Shown here: positions 44,895-53,261 of the stretch, piece by piece | Numbering within the stretch: the stretch's first letter is position 1 | Layout: each line of letters opens with the position of its first letter | Position numbers and translations under genes: made by a program | DNA from: Microbacterium barkeri | GTDB taxonomy: Bacteria; Actinomycetota; Actinomycetes; Actinomycetales; Microbacteriaceae | Direction of reading: 5' to 3' | DNA: 64,000 bases | Assembly (NCBI RefSeq): GCF_027921765.1 | Contig: NZ_BSEJ01000003.1 | Span: 124,001 to 188,000, forward strand | Notes under the pieces: model-generated | Told to the model about the DNA's origin: nothing | What the model saw: only the letters and a program-made list of their open reading frames with translations | Databases searched by the model: none

Positions 44895-44948
44895 GGGTCT
44901 TGACAGGCGGCAGGGTCTTGACAGGCGGCCGGGTCTTGACACACGGCC
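44895..44948. repeat. Three tandem 18-bp repeats upstream of the acyl-CoA ligase gene
   Basis: Copies at 44895-44912, 44913-44930 and 44931-44948 read GGGTCTTGACAGGCGGCA, GGGTCTTGACAGGCGGCC and GGGTCTTGACACACGGCC. On the ligase strand each presents TGTCAAGACCC. The array ends 23 bases before the -10 hexamer of the ligase gene, so it covers the -35 region and beyond. Each plus-strand copy also contains TTGACA, but no -10 is positioned for plus-strand transcription. Confidence 0.85.
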
Positions 44949-44956
44949 GAGTCGCG

Positions 44957-45610
44957 TCAGTCGCGGGACGTCACCCAGCGCGCGAGCTGCGCGAAGAGCG
45001 CGCGGTGGCCATCCGATGCCCACGACCGCTCGTCGTGGCCGAGCGCGTCGACGGCGACCCGCGACGCGCCGTGCGCGCGCACCCACGCGGTCGGCTGGCT
45101 CTCGCCCTCCGTCTCGTGCCGCGCCACGACCATCCGCTCGCCGAAGGCCTGCAGACGTGTGTAGCGCTCGTCCTCGACGTCGAAGTCGTCGATCCGCGTG
45201 CCGTCGGGCAGCGCGTCGCCCGCGATGCGCACGCGGTCGAGGGGCGGATGCCACGAGATGCCCGGCACCCACATCCCGCCGATCGCGCCCGGCCAGTCGG
45301 GGTAGTCGCGCAGCGAGGAGAGCGCCGCGTGCACGGCGATGACGCCGATCCCGCGCTCGAGCGCGGCATGCAGGCCGTCGACGGAGGCCCCGGGGAGCGG
45401 CTCGGTCGTCTCGGATCGCCACGGGTCGCCCGCGTTCACGACGAGCAGGTCGACGCCCTCGAGCCGGGTCATCGCGCCGTCGACGTCCTCGTCGATCTCG
45501 ACGTCGAAGCCCGCCTCGCGCAGGACATCCGCGATGAGCGGGCTGGTCTTCGTGTACGGATGCCAGGGGTCGGCGTAGCGGCCCGTTCCGGTGGCGATGA
45601 GCGCGCGCAT
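44957..45610 (-). CDS. ThuA-like protein (class I glutamine amidotransferase-like fold)
   Basis: The 217-residue protein matches the ThuA family: MRALIATGTGRYADPWHPYT at the start, VDLLVVNAGDP, GIGVIAVHAALSSLRDYPDW and GGMWVPGISWHPP. ThuA of rhizobia takes part in trehalose breakdown and other members are linked to sugar metabolism; the reaction here is unknown. The ATG at 45610 is preceded by AAGGAG at four bases. The frame extends upstream 14 codons without conserved sequence. It ends just before the 18-bp repeats. Confidence 0.83.
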   Translation of the reverse strand: MRALIATGTGRYADPWHPYTKTSPLIADVLREAGFDVEIDEDVDGAMTRLEGVDLLVVNAGDPWRSETTEPLPGASVDGLHAALERGIGVIAVHAALSSLRDYPDWPGAIGGMWVPGISWHPPLDRVRIAGDALPDGTRIDDFDVEDERYTRLQAFGERMVVARHETEGESQPTAWVRAHGASRVAVDALGHDERSWASDGHRALFAQLARWVTSRD

Positions 45611-45673
45611 GGGTCTCCTTCGTGTCCAGCCCGATGCTATCGGCCCGCCCACGTTGGAGCAGAGAGCTCACCG

Positions 45674-45724
45674 TGTCTCACTCGCCGCGGGAATGGCGGC
45701 GGGATTCCCGCGGCGAGTGAGACA
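45674..45724 (-). terminator. Terminator after purU
   Basis: A perfect 20-bp stem with an 11-base loop starts 35 bases beyond the purU stop and ends 64 bases before the ThuA-like start, both on the minus strand. It is placed to end purU transcription. Confidence 0.82.
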
Positions 45725-45758
45725 TGCAGAGGGGGCAGAAGACCCGGGGGTCAGAGGG

Positions 45759-46634
<876 letters not shown>

Positions 46635-46703
46635 GCCCTCCATTCTCTCAGCGCCTCTCCGGGCATCCGTGCAGCGGCGGCTCGCCGGATCCGCTACCGT
46701 GCC

Positions 46704-46722
46704 TTAGGTTAGCCAACCCTAA
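46704..46722 (+). promoter_or_regulatory. DtxR/IdeR-type iron box upstream of the siderophore operon
   Basis: TTAGGTTAGCCAACCCTAA matches the 19-bp DtxR/IdeR consensus TTAGGTTAGGCTAACCTAA at 16 positions and is nearly palindromic. It lies 29 bases before the start codon of the first biosynthetic gene. Iron-loaded DtxR/IdeR would repress the operon here. The iron regulator gene is not in this window. Confidence 0.9.
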
Positions 46723-46751
46723 GTAACAGACGAGCATGGAGGATCACGCGA

Positions 46752-48329
46752 ATGGCACGAGTTCTGCCGGAGACGAGCGGGAGCGCCGCGGGGGAGACAG
46801 CCGGTGCGACCGCGCTGCTGACGGATCGGACCGCGGACGAGTACGCGCGGCTCGTGCACGGCGTCGTCGACGCCGTCGCGGCGCGGTTCCGGACGACGAC
46901 CGCCCCGTCCTCGGGCGCCGAGCGGCGGGAGCTCGAGGCGCTCGTCGATGCCGTCGCGCTCGACGACGACGGCATCGGCAGCGCGGCGGCCCTCCGCGAG
47001 GCCGACGAGCTCTACGCGCAGCACGCGGTCTGGTTCCACCACCCGGCCTACGCCGCGCACCTCAACTGCCCGGTCGTCCTCCCGGCCGTCGCCGCCGAGG
47101 CGATGCTCGCGGCGATCAACACCTCGGTCGACACGTACGACCAGTCGCTCGTCGCGACGCTCATGGAGCGGCGCCTCGTCGCCTGGACGGCGGAGCGGAT
47201 CGGATTCGCCGACGGCGACGGGATCTTCACCTCCGGCGGCACGCAGTCGAACCTGCAGGCGCTCTTCCTCGCGCGGGAGAAGGCGCTGCGCGGGGTCGAC
47301 GACCGCGGACGCGCGATGGCGCGGCTGCGCGTGCTCACGACCGCCGCGAGTCACTTCTCCGTCGCCCGGTCCGCGCACCTTCTCGGGCTCTCGGCCGACG
47401 CGGTCGTGCCGGTCGGGGTCGACGCGGACGGGCGGATGGATCCCGCGGCGCTCGCGCGGGCGCTCGCGGAGACGACGGGCGCGGGCGGGGTCGTCATGGC
47501 CGTCGTCGTCACCGCGGGCACGACCGACCGCGGCATCGTCGACCCCATCCGTCCGGCGGCCGGTCTCTGTGACGCATACGGCGTGTGGCTGCACGTCGAC
47601 GCGGCATACGGCGGGGGCCTGCTCGTGTCGCCCACACGGCGCGGGCTGCTGGACGGGATCGAGCGTGCGAGCTCGGTCACGGTCGACTTCCACAAGACGT
47701 TCTTCCAGCCCGTGTCCTCGAGCGCGCTCATCGTGCGCGAGGCGACCGACCTCCTCGCCGCCGCATGGCACGCCGACTACCTGAACCCCGCCGAGGAGGC
47801 GCGGGCCGACGACGCCGACCCGAACCAGGTCGACCGCTCGCTGCAGACCACGCGGCGCTTCGACGCGCTCAAGCTGTGGACGACCCTGCGCGCGCTGGGC
47901 CCCGACCGGGTGGGGCGGATGTTCGACGACGTCTGCGCGCTCGCCCGCCGCGTGCGCGAGCGCCTCGACGCCGACCCCGAGCTGCGGCCCGTCGGCACGA
48001 CCGATCTCAGCACGGTGCTGTTCCGCTACCAGCCGGATGGCGTCGACGACGCGACCGCCGACCGGCTCGTCCCGCTCGTGCGCCGCGTGCTCTTCCAGTC
48101 GGGCCGTGCCATGGTCGCCCGGACGGTCATCGACGGCGTCCCGTGTCTCAAGCTGACGCTTCTGAATCCCGACGCCACTCTGGCGGACATCGAGGCCGTG
48201 CTCGACCTCGTGCGCGCGACGGCGCACGGGCTCCTCGCCGGCGACGCGCTCGCGACGCGCGCCGATCCGCCGTGCCGCGACGTCCATCCGCGCCTCCCGC
48301 GCCTGACCGCCGAGGAGGACGGCCGATGA
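46752..48329 (+). CDS. desA: PLP-dependent decarboxylase of hydroxamate siderophore synthesis (DesA-like)
   Basis: The 525-residue group II decarboxylase probably converts lysine to cadaverine (or ornithine to putrescine) as the first step of a desferrioxamine-type pathway. Visible motifs are FTSGGTQSNLQALFLAREKA, TAGTTDRG, LHVDAAYGGG and the PLP-binding Lys in DFHKTFFQ. A GGAGG site lies nine bases before the ATG at 46752. The iron box upstream and the overlap with an N-hydroxylase gene give the role; decarboxylase substrate (lysine versus diaminobutyrate or ornithine) is not certain from sequence. Confidence 0.88.
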   Translation: MARVLPETSGSAAGETAGATALLTDRTADEYARLVHGVVDAVAARFRTTTAPSSGAERRELEALVDAVALDDDGIGSAAALREADELYAQHAVWFHHPAYAAHLNCPVVLPAVAAEAMLAAINTSVDTYDQSLVATLMERRLVAWTAERIGFADGDGIFTSGGTQSNLQALFLAREKALRGVDDRGRAMARLRVLTTAASHFSVARSAHLLGLSADAVVPVGVDADGRMDPAALARALAETTGAGGVVMAVVVTAGTTDRGIVDPIRPAAGLCDAYGVWLHVDAAYGGGLLVSPTRRGLLDGIERASSVTVDFHKTFFQPVSSSALIVREATDLLAAAWHADYLNPAEEARADDADPNQVDRSLQTTRRFDALKLWTTLRALGPDRVGRMFDDVCALARRVRERLDADPELRPVGTTDLSTVLFRYQPDGVDDATADRLVPLVRRVLFQSGRAMVARTVIDGVPCLKLTLLNPDATLADIEAVLDLVRATAHGLLAGDALATRADPPCRDVHPRLPRLTAEEDGR

Positions 48330-49675
48330 GCGCGGTCCGCGATCTCGTCGGGATCGGCATCGGCCCGTTCGGACTCGGGCTCGCCGCCCTCGCGCAGCCG
48401 CTGCCCGACGTCGATGCCGTCTTCCTCGACCGGGCCGACGGCTTCCGGTGGCATCCGGGCATGATGATCGACGGCGCAACCATCCAGGTGCCGTTCCTCG
48501 CGGACCTCGTGACGATGGCCGACCCGACCTCGCCCTACTCGTTCCTCGCGTTCCTGAAGGCGACGGGGCGGCTCTACCCGTTCTACATCCGCGAGTCCTT
48601 CTATCCGCTGCGCTCGGAGTACGACGCCTACTGCCGCTGGGTCGCGGCGCAGCTGCCGACGCTGCGCTGGCGCCGCCGTGTCGTCGCCGTGGAGGAGGCC
48701 GGAGACCTGCTCCGCGTCCGCGCCGAGGTGCGCGGGCCGGATGGCGGGGTGCGCGGCATCGAGGAGCATCTCGCGCGGCACGTCGTCCTGGCCGTCGGCA
48801 CGCGGCCCGTGCTGCCGTCGGCTCTCCAGGGGCTGTCCGGCGCGGGCGCAGGCCCGGTCGTCCACTCCGCCGAGTACCTCCCGAACCGCGCAGCGCTCCT
48901 CGCGAGCGGCGCGGTGACGGTCGTCGGCAGCGGGCAGTCCGCCGCCGAGGTCTACCGAGACCTGCTCGAGGCGCGCGAGGGGCGGGTGGACTGGGTCACG
49001 CGCTCGCCGCGGTTCTTCCCGATGGAGTACACCAAGCTCACGCTCGAGATGACGTCGCCCGAGTACACCGACCACTACCGCTCCCTTCCCGAGGAGCTGC
49101 GCGAGCGTCTCGGCCGCGAGCAGCGCGGGCTCTACAAGGGCATCAGCGCGGACCTCGTCGACGAGATCTACGACACCCTCTACCGGCTGTCGAGCGCGGA
49201 CGGCACGGTGCCGTCCACGCTGCTCACCGACACCGAGGTCGTCGACGCGCGCCATGATGTCGAGACGGGCGAGCACGTGCTCACCCTGCGCCACGCGCAG
49301 CTCGATCGGACGCACGAGCACCGCACGAGGGCCGTGGTCGCCGCAACCGGCTACCGCGCCGAGGTCCCCGACTTCCTCGACCCGGTCGCGCATCGCGTGC
49401 GCAGGGATCGCCGCGGCCGCCTCGACGTCGCGCGGACGTACGCCGTCGACGACGCCGAGCGCATCCACGTCGTCGGGGGCGAGGAGCACACGCACGGCGT
49501 GACGGCGCCCGACCTCGGGTTCGGGCCCTGGCGGGCGTCGGTCGTGCTCGCCGCCATCACGGGCCGTGAGCCGTACCCGATCGAGCGGAGGATCGCCTTC
49601 CAGACCTTCGGCGTCCCCGGTGACGGCGCGGCGACGGATGGCGCGGCGCGCGTGCTCGAGGAGGCGGCGCGATGA
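48326..49675 (+). CDS. desB: Lysine/ornithine N-monooxygenase-type flavoenzyme (DesB-like)
   Basis: The 449-residue flavoprotein N-hydroxylates an amine with NADPH and O2. It has the FAD-binding GIGIGPFGLGLAAL, the family stretch LVTMADPTSPYSFLAFLKAT, the NADPH-binding VVGSGQSAAEV and the ATGYRAEVPDFL motif. It is coupled by a four-base overlap to the decarboxylase gene, with an AGGAGG site before the ATG. With a decarboxylase upstream, the expected substrate is cadaverine, as for DesB, rather than free lysine. Confidence 0.92.
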   Translation: MSAVRDLVGIGIGPFGLGLAALAQPLPDVDAVFLDRADGFRWHPGMMIDGATIQVPFLADLVTMADPTSPYSFLAFLKATGRLYPFYIRESFYPLRSEYDAYCRWVAAQLPTLRWRRRVVAVEEAGDLLRVRAEVRGPDGGVRGIEEHLARHVVLAVGTRPVLPSALQGLSGAGAGPVVHSAEYLPNRAALLASGAVTVVGSGQSAAEVYRDLLEAREGRVDWVTRSPRFFPMEYTKLTLEMTSPEYTDHYRSLPEELRERLGREQRGLYKGISADLVDEIYDTLYRLSSADGTVPSTLLTDTEVVDARHDVETGEHVLTLRHAQLDRTHEHRTRAVVAATGYRAEVPDFLDPVAHRVRRDRRGRLDVARTYAVDDAERIHVVGGEEHTHGVTAPDLGFGPWRASVVLAAITGREPYPIERRIAFQTFGVPGDGAATDGAARVLEEAAR

Positions 49676-52035
49676 GCGCGACGGCCGTCTCCGCCCGGCT
49701 CGCCGTCGAGATCGAGCCGATCGACCCCGCGCGCGACGCAGCGCGCCTGCAGCGGTGGCTCGCGCATCCGCGCTCGCGCTTCTGGGAGATGGCGGACCTC
49801 GACGTCGCGCAGGTCCGCGCGTACCTCGAGACGATCGCGGATGACGCGAGGCGCGGGGGATGGCTCGGGCGCGTCGACGGGGAGGCCGCGTTCTACGTCG
49901 AGACCTACGAGCCCGACACGCTGCTCCCGCCGGACGTGTTCCGCGCCGAGCACGGCGACATCGGCATGCATCTCCTCATCGCGCCGCCTGCGGGCGACCC
50001 GACGACGGGCTTCACGTCGGCCGTCATGCGCGGGGTGATGCGCTTCTGCCTCGGCACGGCGCAGGAGGGCGGACTCGGCCGGAGCCGGGTCGTCGTCGAG
50101 CCCGACGTGCGCAACGAGCCGATCCTCGCGAAGAACGCCGCCGCCGGCTTCCGGGTGCTCGGGGAGGTCGACCTCCTCGCGGAGGGGCGGGTCAAGCGCG
50201 CCGCGCTCAGCGTCTGCACGCGCGACGACTTCGCGGCGAGTCCGCTGGGCGCCGGATGGGCGGGGGAGCGCTCGCCGCTGCCGCACCTCACCGCCGACCT
50301 GGCGGCGCACGCGCATCGGCACCTCGTCGTGAAGGCGCTCTCGGAGCTCTCCCACGAGCGGCTCATCGCGCCGACGCCGCTCGCGGACGGGCGGTGGGAG
50401 GTGGCCGAGGGCGACGTGCGCTACACCTTCCGCGCCCGCCTGCTCCCCCTCGAGCACTGGGCGATCGACCCCGCGAGCGTGCGGCGCGAGCGCGACGGCG
50501 CCGAGCTCGAGCTCGACGTGCTCGAGCTGATCCTCGAGCTCCAGCCGCGCCTGGGCATCCCCGATCAGCTCGTGTCGGTGTACCTCGAGGAGCTCTCGTC
50601 GACGCTCGCGAGCGCGGCCGGCAAGCGCCGGCGCGCTCTGGACGGCGCGGCGCCGACCGCCGAGGGCCTGCTCGAGGCGAGCTTCCCCGAGACGGAGGCG
50701 GCGATGACGGAGGGGCATCCGGGCTTCCTCGCCAACAACGGGCGCATCGGGTTCTCGCACGCGGACTGGAGCGCGTTCGCGCCCGAGAACGGCCGCCGCA
50801 CGCGCCTCGTGTGGGTCGCGGCTGCCCGCGAGCACACGCACCTGTCGCTCGGGCGCGGTCTCGACGAGGTGACGCACCTCGAGCAGGCGCTCACGGCCGA
50901 CGAGCGGCGCGCCTTCGCGGAGCGCCTCGCCGACGCGGGGCACGACCCCGCGGGCTTCCACCTCCTCCCGCTCCACCCCTGGCAGGCGGAGCACCGTCTC
51001 CCGGTCACCTTCGCCGCGGACGTCGCGCGCGGTCACCTCGTCCTCCTCGGGCGGAGCGCCGACGAGTACCAGGCGCAGCAGTCCATCCGGACGTTCCTCA
51101 ACCTCACGCGACCCGGCGCTCCCTATGTCAAGGTGGCCCTGGCCATCCAGAACATGGGCTTCCTGCGCGGGCTCTCGCCCGCGTACATGCGCGACACCCC
51201 CGCGATCAACGACTGGGTCGCCGACACCGTCGCGTCGGACGCGACCTTCGCGGAGTCCGGCTTCGCCGTGCTGCGCGAGCGTGCGGCGATCGGGTACACG
51301 GGCGACGTCTACCACCGCACGCCGACCCCGAGCCCCCACCGGAAGATGCTCGCGGCGCTGTGGCGGGAGAGCCCCGTGCCGCTCATCGGCCCGGGGGAGC
51401 GGCTCGTCACGATGGCCGCCCTGCTCCACCGCGATCACGAGGGCTCCGCCTACGCGACGACTCTCATCCGGGCGTCGGGTCGATCGCCCGAGGAGTGGCT
51501 GCGGGCCTACCTCCACGCGTACCTGCGGCCGCTCGTGCACGGCGTGCTCGGCCACGATCTCGCGTTCATGCCGCACGGCGAGAACCTCATCCTCGTGCTG
51601 CGCGAGCACACCGTCGCGCGCGCGTTCATGAAGGACATCGGCGAGGAGGTCGCCGTGCTCGGTCCGCGCGGCCTGCCGCCGGAGGTCGAGCGCATCCGCG
51701 CTGAGGCGCCGGGGAGCGAGAAGGCCCTCGCGATCTTCACCGACGTGTTCGACGGCGTCCTGCGACACCTCGCGGCGATCCTCGATGCGGACGGGCTCCT
51801 TCCTGCGCAGGCGTTCTGGCGGCTCGTGGCCGAGTGCCTCGACCGCTACGAGGGCGACCACCCCGACCTCGCGCGCGGGCTCGCGGGCGACGTCGACCTG
51901 AGGGCCGGGTCCTTCGCGCACTCGTGCCTCAACCGCCTCCAACTGCGCAACACGCTCCAGATGGTCGACCTCGCCAACCAGGCGGAGTCGCTGCTGTACG
52001 CGGGCGAGATGCCGAACCCGGTCGCGCGCGTCTGA
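49672..52035 (+). CDS. Fused N-acyltransferase and IucA/IucC siderophore synthetase (DesC-DesD fusion)
   Basis: The 787-residue protein joins two steps. Residues about 1-190 are a GNAT-type acyltransferase of the IucB/DesC kind (RFWEMADLDVAQVRAYLETI, GDIGMHLLIAPP, VVEPDVRNEPILAKNAAAGF). Residues about 195-787 are a NIS synthetase: EGHPGFLANNGRIGFS, LLPLHPWQAEH, QQSIRTFLNLT and FMPHGENLILVL. The first would acylate the N-hydroxyamine and the second would condense units to an oligomeric or macrocyclic hydroxamate. In Streptomyces DesC and DesD are separate. The gene overlaps desB by four bases and ends the operon; no exporter or receptor follows. Confidence 0.9.
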   Translation: MSATAVSARLAVEIEPIDPARDAARLQRWLAHPRSRFWEMADLDVAQVRAYLETIADDARRGGWLGRVDGEAAFYVETYEPDTLLPPDVFRAEHGDIGMHLLIAPPAGDPTTGFTSAVMRGVMRFCLGTAQEGGLGRSRVVVEPDVRNEPILAKNAAAGFRVLGEVDLLAEGRVKRAALSVCTRDDFAASPLGAGWAGERSPLPHLTADLAAHAHRHLVVKALSELSHERLIAPTPLADGRWEVAEGDVRYTFRARLLPLEHWAIDPASVRRERDGAELELDVLELILELQPRLGIPDQLVSVYLEELSSTLASAAGKRRRALDGAAPTAEGLLEASFPETEAAMTEGHPGFLANNGRIGFSHADWSAFAPENGRRTRLVWVAAAREHTHLSLGRGLDEVTHLEQALTADERRAFAERLADAGHDPAGFHLLPLHPWQAEHRLPVTFAADVARGHLVLLGRSADEYQAQQSIRTFLNLTRPGAPYVKVALAIQNMGFLRGLSPAYMRDTPAINDWVADTVASDATFAESGFAVLRERAAIGYTGDVYHRTPTPSPHRKMLAALWRESPVPLIGPGERLVTMAALLHRDHEGSAYATTLIRASGRSPEEWLRAYLHAYLRPLVHGVLGHDLAFMPHGENLILVLREHTVARAFMKDIGEEVAVLGPRGLPPEVERIRAEAPGSEKALAIFTDVFDGVLRHLAAILDADGLLPAQAFWRLVAECLDRYEGDHPDLARGLAGDVDLRAGSFAHSCLNRLQLRNTLQMVDLANQAESLLYAGEMPNPVARV

Positions 52036-52041
52036 TCGCCG

Positions 52042-52077
52042 CGCGAGGGAGGGGAGCGCCCGAGCCCCTCCCTCGCG
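52042..52077 (+). terminator. Terminator after the siderophore operon
   Basis: A 13-bp perfect stem (CGCGAGGGAGGGG and its complement) with a 10-base loop starts seven bases after the stop codon of the synthetase gene. Confidence 0.75.
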
Positions 52078-52148
52078 TGACGGGCCGTTCCCAGGGGCGG
52101 GTTCCCTAGACTGGACGTGTCCCTTCGCACGCACGAGGTCCCATCACC

Positions 52149-52811
52149 ATGCCCGCACGTCAGCCGTTCGCCCCGAGCACGCGCCACGTCCAGCTGCTGC
52201 GCGCGCTCATCGCGGCGCTGGCGGCCCTCATGGTGACCTTCTCGCCCGATCACTCGGCCGCGGTCGGGCTCTCGGTCTTCAGCGGGTGGGCGATCGCGAC
52301 CGCCGTCGTGCTGGGGCTCGGCACCTGGATGGTCACGCCCGCGGGGCAGCGCGTCCTGCCTGCCCTGCTGGCCTTCGCGCACCTCTTCGCCGGCATGGCC
52401 GCGGGCATCACGAGCCTGCGCGGCCCCGCTCTCTACTTCGTCGTCATCCCCGTGTGGGCGTTCGTCGCAGGAGCGCTCGAGACCGGCCTCGGCGTCGCCC
52501 AGCGCCGCCGAGGGGAGAGGGTCGTCGCGCGCGACACCCTCACGATCGGCGTGCTGACCCTCGTCATCGGCGCGGCGACGCTGCTCGTGCCCTCGGGATA
52601 CGCGCTCGACTACTTCATCGAGGACGCCGGACGCACCTTCACCCTCACCGGCGAGATCATCGCGGTCGGCCTCTTCGGCGGCTACGCGGCGATCGTCGCG
52701 GTGTTCCTCGCGATCGCCGGGTTCTCGCCCGCGTCGCCGTCCGCCGCGTCGGCGGAGACCGCAGCACCCATCAGCGGGGGCGACCCCCGCACCTCGGAGG
52801 ACCGTCCGTGA
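52149..52811 (+). CDS. Membrane protein of unknown function
   Basis: I do not assign a function to this 220-residue protein. Six hydrophobic segments are visible: LLRALIAALAALMVTFSP, VGLSVFSGWAIATAVVLGLG, VLPALLAFAHLFAGMAAGIT, ALYFVVIPVWAFVAGALETG, TIGVLTLVIGAATLLV and IIAVGLFGGYAAIVAVFLAI. The tail is Ala/Ser-rich and polar. TAGACT at 52107-52112 is a likely -10, giving a leader of about 30 bases. Its stop overlaps the start of a second small membrane protein, so the two probably act together. Confidence 0.7.
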   Translation: MPARQPFAPSTRHVQLLRALIAALAALMVTFSPDHSAAVGLSVFSGWAIATAVVLGLGTWMVTPAGQRVLPALLAFAHLFAGMAAGITSLRGPALYFVVIPVWAFVAGALETGLGVAQRRRGERVVARDTLTIGVLTLVIGAATLLVPSGYALDYFIEDAGRTFTLTGEIIAVGLFGGYAAIVAVFLAIAGFSPASPSAASAETAAPISGGDPRTSEDRP

Positions 52812-53107
52812 CCGACAAGCCCACCCGACGCGCGCTCATGCGCCCTGTCCAGCTGCTCGCGATCGCCTTCGGGTCGGCCGTGTTCGCGCTGCTCGTGGGC
52901 GCCATGTCGATGGGGGCGTTCACGCAGCAGCCCATCGAGGTCATCTCCCAGGCGTGGACGGTCGCCTCGATCATCGCGGGCATCGTCTTCATCGTCGTGC
53001 TGCTCGTCGTCGCGATGCTGCTCCTCGTGGTCGACCCGGCCGATGTGACGAAGACGATCGACCGCCCCGTGCTCCTCCCCGACGAGGACGAGCCGGAGGC
53101 GAAGTAG
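52808..53107 (+). CDS. Small two-span membrane protein
   Basis: The 99-residue product, started at the GTG at 52808, has two hydrophobic helices (VQLLAIAFGSAVFALLVGAM and ASIIAGIVFIVVLLVVAMLL) and an acidic C-terminus (LLPDEDEPEAK). It overlaps the preceding membrane-protein gene by four bases. I recognise no family; the tight coupling suggests a two-subunit membrane complex. Confidence 0.7.
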   Translation: MTDKPTRRALMRPVQLLAIAFGSAVFALLVGAMSMGAFTQQPIEVISQAWTVASIIAGIVFIVVLLVVAMLLLVVDPADVTKTIDRPVLLPDEDEPEAK

Positions 53108-53170
53108 CCCCCCGCCCCGCGCCACCGCCTCGCCGCGCCCCGCGCCCTGCCGCGCCCCGCGCCACCGCCG

Positions 53171-53243
53171 AGCGCAGGAGAATCGCGCGGCAGCAGGACG
53201 TCGTCGCCGAATCCATCCTGCTGTGGGTGGATTCTCCTGCTCT
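53171..53243. repeat. Nested inverted repeat between convergent genes
   Basis: Outer arms AGCGCAGGAGAATC (53171-53184) and GATTCTCCTGCTCT (53230-53243) pair except for one position, and inner arms CAGCAGGA (53191-53198) and TCCTGCTG (53216-53223) pair exactly. It could be a terminator for the converging transcripts, though it is larger than needed. The flanks on the left (53108-53170) are CGCC/CCGCGCC-rich without a gene. Confidence 0.65.
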
Positions 53244-53261
53244 GGCGCGCGGTCCGCGTGC

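Noticed and set aside
44895-44948. 18-bp repeats considered as plus-strand promoters because each contains TTGACA
   Set aside because: No -10 lies at suitable spacing on the plus strand, and no plus-strand gene follows; the next genes on both sides are on the minus strand.
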